A DNA stretch of 64,000 nucleotides. Origin: Paenibacillus cookii. GTDB lineage: Bacteria; Bacillota; Bacilli; Paenibacillales; Paenibacillaceae. How positions within the stretch are numbered: position 1 is the stretch's first letter; each line of letters begins with the position of its first letter. Under the pieces are notes generated by a model that saw only the letters and a list, made by a program, of their open reading frames with translations, made no database searches and was not told where the DNA came from. Where the stretch lies: assembly GCF_018333375.1 (NCBI RefSeq), contig NZ_BORW01000007.1:1-64000 (forward strand). Direction: 5' to 3'. The position numbers were made by a program, and so were the translations under genes. This document shows, piece after piece, positions 1 through 7,292 of the stretch.

Positions 1-160
1 CGGGTGTGGTAGACTTCACCTTAAGGGTGCTCCTCTCTTTGGGTGATGTGTTCTCGACAAACACCATTCTACCAAAGATTTGAGCACTTTTTCATATTTT
101 CAAAGAGCAGTACTTTCGAAATTCAGGATTAATACTAATATTACAATACTTTAGGGTGCA
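1..160. other. left-edge intergenic sequence
   Basis: AT-rich stretch at the window edge with no convincing reading frame on either strand. It lies beyond the terminator of the coat gene pair and may be the flank of a gene outside the window. Nothing functional could be assigned. Confidence 0.4.
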
Positions 161-169
161 TGCAAAGAA

Positions 170-208
170 AAACCGTCTCCGCGGCGTGGGCCGAATTTGA
201 GACGGTAA
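170..208 (-). terminator. intrinsic terminator of the coat gene pair
   Basis: Inverted repeat ACCGTCTC (172-179) with GAGACGGT (199-206). On the minus strand it is followed by TTTTTC. It sits downstream of the CotF-like gene that ends at 278. Confidence 0.8.
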
Positions 209-277
209 AATTGTGCCATGCCCCTTGCCCCGCCCTTTTCCATCCCATGTTTGAGCAGGCGGGAAGCAGGTTATGTT

Positions 278-670
278 TTACATGTAGTAAGGATTTTGAG
301 CGTTTTGCTGCGGAGGCTGGATTTGCGCGGCCTGCGCGTATTGCCCCATGTTGGACGTTTTTTGCTGCACGAATTGCCGGGTTTTTTGCTGCGTGTTCCG
401 CGCACTCTGAACCTGCTTGTCGAGATCCTGGCGCAGGGCCTTGGAGGAAGTCGAGTACATGTTGAGCTGCTTCATCAGGTTATAAAGTTCGCCTTGCATG
501 CGGAGCGTATCGTTGGTCAGCTGCGTGAACAGGTTCCGAACGGCCGGGCAGGAGGACTCCGTCGTCGCCGTCGTATATTCCCTTACCGTCCGTTTCAGGT
601 CTGCGAGGATGGTGTAGAGCAGGTCCTCATCCTGCATAAAGGCGGAATTGCCGGATTGTTGATAGTACAT
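278..670 (-). CDS. CotF-like spore coat protein
   Basis: 130 residues, Gln/Tyr-rich, with an N-terminal helical part (DLLYTILADLKRTVREYTTA) and a low-complexity C-terminus ending in a Q/N/Y-rich tail (QNAQNPYYM). This pattern is typical of the CotF family of outer spore coat proteins, which are made late in the mother cell. The start is preceded on the minus strand by GGAGG (the cctcc at 680-684). It lies 22 bp downstream of another CotF-related gene and the two probably form one sporulation operon ending at the terminator near 172-206. Family assignment rests on composition and the helical motif; the exact paralogue is not known. Confidence 0.75.
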   Translation of the reverse strand: MYYQQSGNSAFMQDEDLLYTILADLKRTVREYTTATTESSCPAVRNLFTQLTNDTLRMQGELYNLMKQLNMYSTSSKALRQDLDKQVQSARNTQQKTRQFVQQKTSNMGQYAQAAQIQPPQQNAQNPYYM

Positions 671-692
671 CTATGCGTGCCTCCTTTGGAAT

Positions 693-929
693 TTATTGCT
701 GCGGCTGCGTCGGCGCAAGCGGCTGATGCTGCTGCAGCGCTTGGACGAGCAGGTCCAGATGATGGTCCATCGAGCGGATATACTGCTGCAGAGCCTGCTG
801 AATCGTCGGGTTTTGGGTCGTGGCGCACGTCGCGGCGCACTGCTTGATCAGCAAATCTTCATTGGATATCGAATCGACGATATACTCCAGTTCTTTGCCG
901 GTGATCGGCTGCATTTGACCGGATTGCAT
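693..929 (-). CDS. small CotF-related spore coat protein
   Basis: 78 residues. The N-terminal part (GKELEYIVDSISNEDLLIKQ) followed by Cys-Ala-Ala-Thr-Cys and a helical segment (QQALQQYIRSMDHHLDLLVQ) resembles the helical half of CotF-like coat proteins. The C-terminus is Gln/Pro-rich. AGGAGG lies about 8 bp upstream of the ATG. It is the first gene of a two-gene coat operon. A TATAAT hexamer (969-974 on the minus strand) lies upstream, but no convincing SigE, SigK or SigG promoter was recognised, so sporulation control is inferred from the protein family only. Confidence 0.65.
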   Translation of the reverse strand: MQSGQMQPITGKELEYIVDSISNEDLLIKQCAATCATTQNPTIQQALQQYIRSMDHHLDLLVQALQQHQPLAPTQPQQ

Positions 930-1080
930 AACGTTTTTGCCTCCTCTGGGGATATTTAACTCGTGCTTATTATATCCCGGTCATTTTTTTCTATGTGCAG
1001 CCGATAAACGGCATGAGATCGAGAAATACTGAATGGGGAGCAAACGAGGCTGGTATCTAAAGGGAAAGGAGCGAAAAACG

Positions 1081-2322
1081 ATGATCTTGAACAGCGGAAA
1101 TCCGGCGTGGCCCCATACGCTGAAGCCCGCACCCGAATATCCCGTGCTGGATCAAGACGTGGATTGCGATTTCCTCATCGTCGGCGGCGGGATGAGCGGC
1201 GCGATGATGGCCTATCAACTCGCGGCGCGCCACCAGAACATCGTACTCATCGACAAAAGAAACATCGGGGGCGGCAGCACGGCGGCCAACACCGGTTTGC
1301 TTCAAAGTTCGAACGACAAATCCCTGACGTCCATGATCCACACCTTCGGCGAGGAGATCGGCGTCGCTTTCTATAAAAAGTGCGAACAAAGCATCCGACA
1401 AATCCGGGAGATTTGCGCCAAGCTTTCGCCGGGACTGGAGTTCGTCCCCCGCAGCAGCCTGTATTTTGCCAGCAGCGAAGACGACGTGGAAATGCTCCGG
1501 GAGGAGTATCGAACGCTTAGAAAACACGGTTTCCAAGTGCAGTACTGGGATAAACAAGAGATCGGAAAACGCATGCCTTTCACGAAACCGGCCGCGCTTT
1601 ACAAGGACGGCGACGCGGAAGTCAATCCTTACCGCCTGGTTCACGCTTTGGTTAAAGCGGCGGCGGAGCAAGGAGCCGGCATCTACGAACAGACCGAAGC
1701 GGTTCACTTCGAATTCGCCGAGCACGGGGTCACTTGTTATGCGAACGGCAAGAAAATCCGCGCCAACAAAGTCATTTTTTCGATGGGGTACGAAACACAG
1801 GAATTGAAAAAGGATAAAAACGCCGTCATCAACGTTTCTTACGCCGTATTGACCAAACCCGTCGGCGATTTGTCCGATTGGCATGAACGCTGTTTGATTT
1901 GGGAAACGGCAAGGCCTTATCTCTATATGCGGACGACCCCGGACAACCGCATCGTGGCGGGCGGACTGGACGAGTCCCCACCGGCCCCGGAGAAACGCGA
2001 AGCCCGCCTCCTGCACCGGACGAAGGTTCTGATCGAAGAAATCCGCAAGTTATTTCCCGCTTACGCCCGCCTTGAAGCGGATTGCGCGTGGGCTTCGATT
2101 TTCGGGACGACCCATGACGGAATGCCGATGGTCGGCCCGCACCCGGATTACCCGAATTGTTATTTTATCGAAGCGTACGGCGGCAACGGCACGGTCTACT
2201 GCATGATCGCCGCGGATTTGCTGGGGGACGAGCTCACAGGCCGGCCGCGCCCGGAACTGAACATGTTTTCCCTCCAGCGGAGCAGCAAACCTTCGCCGTC
2301 CGACTCGTTGACGATTCGTTGA
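1081..2322 (+). CDS. FAD-dependent oxidoreductase (DAO family)
   Basis: 413 residues from the chosen ATG, which has AAAGGAG about 8 bp upstream; an in-frame ATG at 1033 lacks such a site. An N-terminal Rossmann motif (DFLIVGGGMSGAMMAYQLA) binds FAD, and the C-terminal block (WASIFGTTHDGMPMVGPHPD, then EAYGGNGTVY) is the second nucleotide-binding segment typical of the DAO superfamily (glycine/sarcosine oxidase, YurR-like). It probably oxidises an amine or D-amino acid, but the substrate cannot be read from the sequence. There is no signal peptide, so it should be cytoplasmic. It stands alone, diverging from the coat genes and converging on the sensor kinase gene. Confidence 0.85.
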   Translation: MILNSGNPAWPHTLKPAPEYPVLDQDVDCDFLIVGGGMSGAMMAYQLAARHQNIVLIDKRNIGGGSTAANTGLLQSSNDKSLTSMIHTFGEEIGVAFYKKCEQSIRQIREICAKLSPGLEFVPRSSLYFASSEDDVEMLREEYRTLRKHGFQVQYWDKQEIGKRMPFTKPAALYKDGDAEVNPYRLVHALVKAAAEQGAGIYEQTEAVHFEFAEHGVTCYANGKKIRANKVIFSMGYETQELKKDKNAVINVSYAVLTKPVGDLSDWHERCLIWETARPYLYMRTTPDNRIVAGGLDESPPAPEKREARLLHRTKVLIEEIRKLFPAYARLEADCAWASIFGTTHDGMPMVGPHPDYPNCYFIEAYGGNGTVYCMIAADLLGDELTGRPRPELNMFSLQRSSKPSPSDSLTIR

Positions 2323-2325
2323 CAT

Positions 2326-2369
2326 GGAAAAGCAGGCCAACGTCATCTGTTGACATCGCCTGCTTTTGC
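2326..2369. terminator. bidirectional terminator; 5' arm inside the kinase gene
   Basis: Inverted repeat AAAAGCAGGC (2328-2337) with GCCTGCTTTT (2358-2367). The right arm lies inside the last codons of the minus-strand kinase gene (encoding AKAG), and its stop codon (2343-2345) is in the loop. It separates two convergent genes. Confidence 0.75.
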
Positions 2370-3785
2370 CATTCCCAACCTAATTTCGATGCGGGTTCCC
2401 CGGCCAAGCTCGCTGTCCACATCGATTTTGCCTCCGTGCGCCTGGACGATATCGTGCGCGATGGCCAGGCCCAGGCCCGAACCCTTGTGCAGCTCGCCCG
2501 TATTGGTCCCGCGATAATACCGGTCGAACACGCGCTCCAGTTCTTCCTCCCGGATTCCTTTGCCCTGATCCTCCACGACGATGGAGACCGTTCCGCCGTG
2601 TTTCTCTACGCTGACTTGAACGGCCGTATCCTCCGCATTATGAACGACCGCATTATAAATCAAATTGCTCACGGCCCGTCGGATCAAAATTTCGTCCACA
2701 TCCATGATGACCATCTCGTCGCTGTACCGAAAATCGATGTTTCGGCTCCCGTAGCGCGCATCGTTCAGCATGTCGATGACGGTATTCCGGACAAGGCTTA
2801 CGAGATTCGCCTGTTTTAGGTTGAGGGATATGTTTTTGTTTTTCAGGCGGGTCGACAGGTTCAAATCCTCGATGACGTCTTTGAGGTACAGCGATTTCCG
2901 CTCGATCACTTCCGCATACTCGCGCATCTCTTCGACCGTAAACTCGTAATCCTTGTCCCTCATCATCTCCGCGTATCCCTGAATCGATGCGAGCGGCGTT
3001 TTGATGTCATGCGTAATGTTCGCGATCCATTCCTCTTTCATCCGGTCCAGCTTTTTTCGTTCCGCTTCGCTTGCGCGCAGTTCCTCGCTTAACACGTTTA
3101 CGTTATAAAACACGTCCTTGTAGATGCCTTTGGCTTCATACCGGATCCGGTAGTTTTTATGGGCCAGCTGCTTAATCCCGTCAATCAGGGCGTGAAGCGG
3201 CCGGGTTAACCTTTTGCCGAACAGGTAAGCGATGCAAAGCGCGATGAAGCCGTCGACGCATAGCACGGTCAGGATTCCGATCTGCAGGAAGCGCCCCACG
3301 GACCGGATATCGTAGGTAAATATGTTTCGTTCCAGATAAGGATTTTGAAAGCCGATCAAATAGCTGTAGCGTTTGCCGTCGATCGCCTTTTCCCCGATAA
3401 AAACCGTCGACATCAGCTCTTTTTCCATATACTTGTAAGTCTGGACGATATCCAGCGGCGTATATTTGGTTTTGGCCCCGGACGGTACGAGATAGCCATA
3501 AACCTGCCTGCCGTTATCGTCCAAAATTTGAATCCAGGCGCCATGGCCCTCCAGCGTTTTCTTTCCCTGCTCGGTGATGGCCATCCCCGATCCGGAAACG
3601 ACGATCTCTTGGGCGAATGAGCGCGTGATGCCCTCGGCCGAATCTTCTCCGTATTTGAGCGGGGATTTGGGGGATACGTTATGGTATATATACAACCCGG
3701 CCAAAATCAGGAAGTTGATGATAATGACGATGACGACGATCAGGACGACGGATGCCAAGTACCTGCCGGTCAGCCTCCATTTCAT
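2343..3785 (-). CDS. sensor histidine kinase, two-TM, HAMP
   Basis: 480 residues. TM1 is at about 7-33, an extracytoplasmic sensor of about 130 residues follows, and TM2 is at about 168-190. Then come a HAMP segment, a HisKA domain with phospho-acceptor His in NITHDIKTPLASI, and a HATPase domain with N box (NLIYNAVVHN), G1 (VEDQGKGI) and G2 (GSGLGLAI). The large outer domain sets it apart from the short BceS/YxdK kinases that normally partner YxdLM-type transporters. The start codon overlaps the response regulator stop by 4 bp (ATGA), so translation is coupled. It is expected to phosphorylate that regulator, with a cell-envelope or peptide signal suggested only by the neighbourhood. Confidence 0.9.
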   Translation of the reverse strand: MKWRLTGRYLASVVLIVVIVIIINFLILAGLYIYHNVSPKSPLKYGEDSAEGITRSFAQEIVVSGSGMAITEQGKKTLEGHGAWIQILDDNGRQVYGYLVPSGAKTKYTPLDIVQTYKYMEKELMSTVFIGEKAIDGKRYSYLIGFQNPYLERNIFTYDIRSVGRFLQIGILTVLCVDGFIALCIAYLFGKRLTRPLHALIDGIKQLAHKNYRIRYEAKGIYKDVFYNVNVLSEELRASEAERKKLDRMKEEWIANITHDIKTPLASIQGYAEMMRDKDYEFTVEEMREYAEVIERKSLYLKDVIEDLNLSTRLKNKNISLNLKQANLVSLVRNTVIDMLNDARYGSRNIDFRYSDEMVIMDVDEILIRRAVSNLIYNAVVHNAEDTAVQVSVEKHGGTVSIVVEDQGKGIREEELERVFDRYYRGTNTGELHKGSGLGLAIAHDIVQAHGGKIDVDSELGRGTRIEIRLGMAKAGDVNR

Positions 3786-4495
3786 CGTTTCGTTTCCTCC
3801 AGGGCGAGCTTGTACCCGAGCCCCTTCACCGTCACCAAAAACTGCGGATTCGAAGGATCATCCTCGATTTTTTCCCTCAGCCGCCGGACATGGACCATGA
3901 CCGTATTGTCGTATCCGAAGGATTCCTCTCCCCATACTTGGTCGTACAGGCTTTCTTTGCTGATGATCCGGTTCGGGTGCTTGAGCAGATGGGTAAACAG
4001 CCCAAGCTCCTTCGGTTTGAGCTCGATGATTTCGCCGTTTTTTTTCAGTTCGAATGTTTGTTCGTTGAGCTCGAACGGACCTGCTTTCAGGATGCGGTCC
4101 TTTTTCTCCTCTTCCGGCACGGCCTCCGCTCTTCTAAAACGGGCTTTGATCCGGTAAGCCACTTCCTTCGGGCTGAACGGCTTGGTGATATAGTCGTCGC
4201 CGCCGATGGCAAATCCGAGTATTTTATCGATTTCCTCGGTTTTGGCCGACAAAAAGAAAATCGGCACGTTCGAAACGCTCCGGATTTGTTTGCAGACGTC
4301 ATACCCTTCGCCGTCCGGGAGCATGATATCCAAAATAACGAGATCGGGCTGCTTGTCCTGAAACTTGCGCCAGCCTTCGTTCGCCGTAGCGGCGGTATGT
4401 ACGTGCTCGAATCCTTCCTTGATCAAAACCGTTTTCAGGAGCTTCAAAATATCTTCTTCATCGTCCACGATCAGTATTTTTTGGCTTAGCGACAA
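3782..4495 (-). CDS. OmpR-family response regulator
   Basis: 237 residues from a TTG start that has AGGAGG (4506-4511 on the minus strand) 10 bp upstream. An ATG at 4531 would run into the terminator of the previous gene, so the TTG is preferred. The receiver domain has the acidic pair in ILIVDDEED, phospho-Asp in LVILDIMLPDGEG and Lys in YITKPFS. The winged-helix domain follows from about residue 135 (LKPKELGLFTHLLKHPNRII; NTVMVHVRRLREKIEDD). It most likely controls the upstream transporter cassette through the direct repeats near 10092-10124. Only 35 bp separate its start from the terminator, with no clear promoter, so it may depend on read-through. Confidence 0.9.
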   Translation of the reverse strand: MSLSQKILIVDDEEDILKLLKTVLIKEGFEHVHTAATANEGWRKFQDKQPDLVILDIMLPDGEGYDVCKQIRSVSNVPIFFLSAKTEEIDKILGFAIGGDDYITKPFSPKEVAYRIKARFRRAEAVPEEEKKDRILKAGPFELNEQTFELKKNGEIIELKPKELGLFTHLLKHPNRIISKESLYDQVWGEESFGYDNTVMVHVRRLREKIEDDPSNPQFLVTVKGLGYKLALEETKR

Positions 4496-4527
4496 TTCCG
4501 TTCGACCTCCTATTCTAACCATGCGGA

Positions 4528-4561
4528 ACAAAAAAACCGCGAGGCCGCTCCCCGCGGCCTT
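4528..4561 (-). terminator. intrinsic terminator between peptidase and regulator genes
   Basis: Perfect hairpin GGCCGC (4543-4548), loop of 5, GCGGCC (4554-4559), followed on the minus strand by TCGCGG and a run of seven T (4530-4536). It lies just upstream of the response regulator start. Confidence 0.85.
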
Positions 4562-4640
4562 GCAGTATCATCTTCCCCGCCCTGCCAATTACTATAACCA
4601 TAACTTGAAACCGGCGTTTTGGCTAGCGGCTTGCTTGATC

Positions 4641-4740
4641 TTATTCTTCTCCGAAAAATTTCGCGATCGGGTTAGCGATCTTTTTGTCTGTTGCGATTTG
4701 GCCTGTTTTGTTCAAAACGTAATACTGATAAAAGTCGGTG
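4641..4740 (-). pseudogene. out-of-frame continuation of the M1 peptidase C-terminus
   Basis: Beyond the peptidase's TAG at 4741-4743, the +1 frame reads on with protein-like sequence (FSTDFYQYYVLNKTGQIATD, then KKIANPIAKFFGEE) to a TAA at 4641-4643. The same frame is closed a few dozen codons upstream and has no start with a ribosome site, so this is better explained as the displaced native C-terminus of the peptidase after a one-base change than as a separate gene. It ends just before the intrinsic terminator, as a true gene end would. Confidence 0.6.
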
Positions 4741-6846
4741 CTAAAGTTGAGTGCTCTCAAGCATTTGCTCCGCAAACGGCTCGACCGCGTCGCTGTTCAG
4801 GGCGTCACCGTTCCAGAAAAAATGCAGCAGCAGGCGGTTTTGATTGTATGGATGTTTAATGACATAAGCGCCTGAAGATGCCTTTTGGTTCATCTTGCCT
4901 TTCCAGTCGAAGCCGATGGCCTTCGATTTCTGCATGATGCCGGGTTTAAGCGCCTGGATGAGTCCGTTCGTTTTCGCGCTGCCGATGGCAATGATATTGC
5001 TGCTTGGCAGCTCTTTTTTCAGCTTTTTCTTAAGTGTTTGCCGGTCGGAAACGACCTCGTATGGAATGCCCATGATCCCAAGCGTCCCTTCAAGCTGCGC
5101 CAAGATCGTTTGCTGCTGTTTTTTCGCTTGGCTGCCGGCCTGATCGCTCACCACGATCGTCAACGGTTCGCCCTGCAGCGCCTTATCCATGATGCGGCTC
5201 ATCGTTTCCGCCGGCAGATTCGGAATTTGGGACAAGGAAGAACGGTACGAAGTTTTAAACTGTTCATGCCAAAAAGCGGCTTCTTCCGCCTCAGACAATC
5301 GGTATTCGGGCTTTAGGGCAAAATGCGGATCATGCAGGATCTTGTCCATTTCCTTTCGCGACTCATCGCCGAGCGTATCCTGGATCGTCTGCAAAAGCCC
5401 TTCGATCGTCGCGTTTTTGAACTCGTACCGTTTGAAATATTCTTTCATGAACATGTCGAATTTCTCTTCGCCCACGTTCCGGTACAGCTGGTAAATGGCC
5501 TGGCGTCCTTTATTGTAAAAGGTTGGACTCTGCAAGTCTCCTACTTCCGTATTGGTTCCGGCGATCGGCTTATCTATGGAAGACAAATCGTCGATTTGGA
5601 TCGATTTGAACCCGTTTAAGTCGTCCCCTTGTTTTTCCGCAAAATAAACCTTCGAAAAATCGGCAAATCCTTCATCCAAAAACGATTCTTTCTCCGAGTT
5701 GTTGCCGATCAGGGCATGAAACCATTGGTGGGCGATTTCGTGCACGAACACGTAATCATGGGCCGGGTCGCTATTCGGCCGGATTTGCCCCATTTGGATG
5801 ACCCGGGCAAACTCGACCGCCACCCCCTCTACGTACGACTCCGCGATCCGGAACTCAGGATAAGGATATTTCCCGTATTTTTCACTAAAAAATTGAATCG
5901 CCTTAAAAGCGGTGTCGATGTATTCATCGACGATTTGTTTCTTGTCCGGCATATTGTCGAAATAATAATATTCAATGGTCAAGCCGTCACGCGTTATGCT
6001 CTCCACCTTATAATTCGGGCTGGCAAAAAAGACGAATTCCCGGGTGTTGTTCGCCACGGCAGACACGATTTGCCGGCCGGGCTCCTGCGGGTCCGCCTGC
6101 GTGGAGATCGTACCCGGCATCAGCAGCCGGTAGGAATCCGGCACGTTTAAATGAACTTCGAAATCCGAGGAGTCGTAATAATCGGTTTCGAAGATTTTGC
6201 TGTACGGCGTTTGATCCCACTCATGCTTCTCCTTGTCGTAGACCGACATGACCGGGAACCAATGTGCGCCGTTGACGATATCCTTGTAATAGGACAGGCG
6301 CTGCATGCCGAAAGGAATTTTCACCTCAAAGCCGATTTCTACCGTTACCGCTTCCCCTGGCTTTAGCTCCTGCTTCAATTCAACGGTCAGAGCCTGATTG
6401 CTGTTTTGGTAGGCCAATGCTTCCCCGCCCGCCGACGCACTCAAGATGTCGATGCCTCCAAGAAAATCTTCCGGCTTCTTCTGTGGATTTTCCTTTCGGA
6501 TCTCCTCGTTGTTTTGCTCAAACATCGAAGTTTGGGTCGCTTTGGACCGGTTGGCATCGGCAAACGTATGGAAGACGATCTTCCGCAGCGTATCTTTGGA
6601 CGTGTTCCGGTACGTGACCGTTTCTCTCCCTTGGATGCGCATGTTTTTTTCGTCGAGCCTAGCGTCAATCCGGTACGCCACTTGGGCTTGGGCATGCGCC
6701 TGCGCAGCCTCTACGGAATCCGCGGATGCCGCTGCCGGCGCGGCCAGAACATGACCGGCGCTGGCCAGCGGGCAAGCTGCAAGCGTAAATGCGAGCGAAT
6801 AAGCCAGCGTTTTTTGGGATACGGTTTTAAAGGCAGTTTTTTTCAT
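4741..6846 (-). CDS. secreted M1-family metallopeptidase, C-terminus frameshifted
   Basis: 701 residues from the ATG preceded by AAGGGAGAG. A Sec signal peptide lies at about 1-36 (hydrophobic core YSLAFTLAACPLAS, likely cleavage after VLA). The gluzincin site is HEIAH (His369, Glu370, His373) with the third zinc ligand Glu392 in FLDEGFADF. The usual GxMEN exopeptidase motif is replaced by GVAVE (341-345). The enzyme should act outside the membrane as an aminopeptidase-like zinc peptidase. It follows the YxeA-like gene in the ABC transporter cassette, suggesting a role in peptide stress or turnover. The frame stops at TAG 4741, while protein-like sequence continues in another frame to 4641. 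Confidence 0.85.
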   Translation of the reverse strand: MKKTAFKTVSQKTLAYSLAFTLAACPLASAGHVLAAPAAASADSVEAAQAHAQAQVAYRIDARLDEKNMRIQGRETVTYRNTSKDTLRKIVFHTFADANRSKATQTSMFEQNNEEIRKENPQKKPEDFLGGIDILSASAGGEALAYQNSNQALTVELKQELKPGEAVTVEIGFEVKIPFGMQRLSYYKDIVNGAHWFPVMSVYDKEKHEWDQTPYSKIFETDYYDSSDFEVHLNVPDSYRLLMPGTISTQADPQEPGRQIVSAVANNTREFVFFASPNYKVESITRDGLTIEYYYFDNMPDKKQIVDEYIDTAFKAIQFFSEKYGKYPYPEFRIAESYVEGVAVEFARVIQMGQIRPNSDPAHDYVFVHEIAHQWFHALIGNNSEKESFLDEGFADFSKVYFAEKQGDDLNGFKSIQIDDLSSIDKPIAGTNTEVGDLQSPTFYNKGRQAIYQLYRNVGEEKFDMFMKEYFKRYEFKNATIEGLLQTIQDTLGDESRKEMDKILHDPHFALKPEYRLSEAEEAAFWHEQFKTSYRSSLSQIPNLPAETMSRIMDKALQGEPLTIVVSDQAGSQAKKQQQTILAQLEGTLGIMGIPYEVVSDRQTLKKKLKKELPSSNIIAIGSAKTNGLIQALKPGIMQKSKAIGFDWKGKMNQKASSGAYVIKHPYNQNRLLLHFFWNGDALNSDAVEPFAEQMLESTQL

Positions 6847-6910
6847 CGTTTTCTCTCCCTTGATCCAAAAATAAGATTGATATATATGAGCTTTAAGGCG
6901 GCGCAGGTCC

Positions 6911-7279
6911 CTATTTCCCGGCTGTTTCCAGCTTTCGTTTTGCCCCCTCGGGCAGCTCCGAGGCCTGCACCTCCTGGTAGGAGCTGACTTCATCCCCCTT
7001 CACATAGATTCGCAGGTACGCTTCTTTGCGCAGTTCTTTGAATGCGGTAAAGGCCAGGCTTTTTTCCTTCCCGTTAGCATCAAACCCCTCCAGGGTGTAT
7101 TCGTAAGAAACATACTTTTGTCCACTGTCCGACTTATCTTCCACTTTCTTTCCTTCTTGGTTCACCTGAACGTAATATTGGTGCGCGCCCAGGCGGTTGA
7201 TATTCACGTTTTGGATGAATACGATGAACCCGACCAGAACGATCAAAACGACGGCCAAAGCGATAATCCCTTTTTTCAT
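6911..7279 (-). CDS. YxeA-like secreted or anchored small protein
   Basis: 122 residues. An N-terminal hydrophobic helix (about 3-22) acts as signal or anchor, followed by a small exported domain with the family-typical HQYYVQV, YVSYEYTLEGFDANGK and LRIYVKG strands. It matches the YxeA family (DUF1093). In Bacillus subtilis yxeA lies beside the yxdJKLM peptide-sensing system, the same context as here: it starts 14 bp after the permease gene and has AAGGAG upstream. The molecular role is not established; association with antimicrobial peptide transporters is the main clue. Confidence 0.8.
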   Translation of the reverse strand: MKKGIIALAVVLIVLVGFIVFIQNVNINRLGAHQYYVQVNQEGKKVEDKSDSGQKYVSYEYTLEGFDANGKEKSLAFTAFKELRKEAYLRIYVKGDEVSSYQEVQASELPEGAKRKLETAGK

Positions 7280-7292
7280 TCCCGTTCACTCC

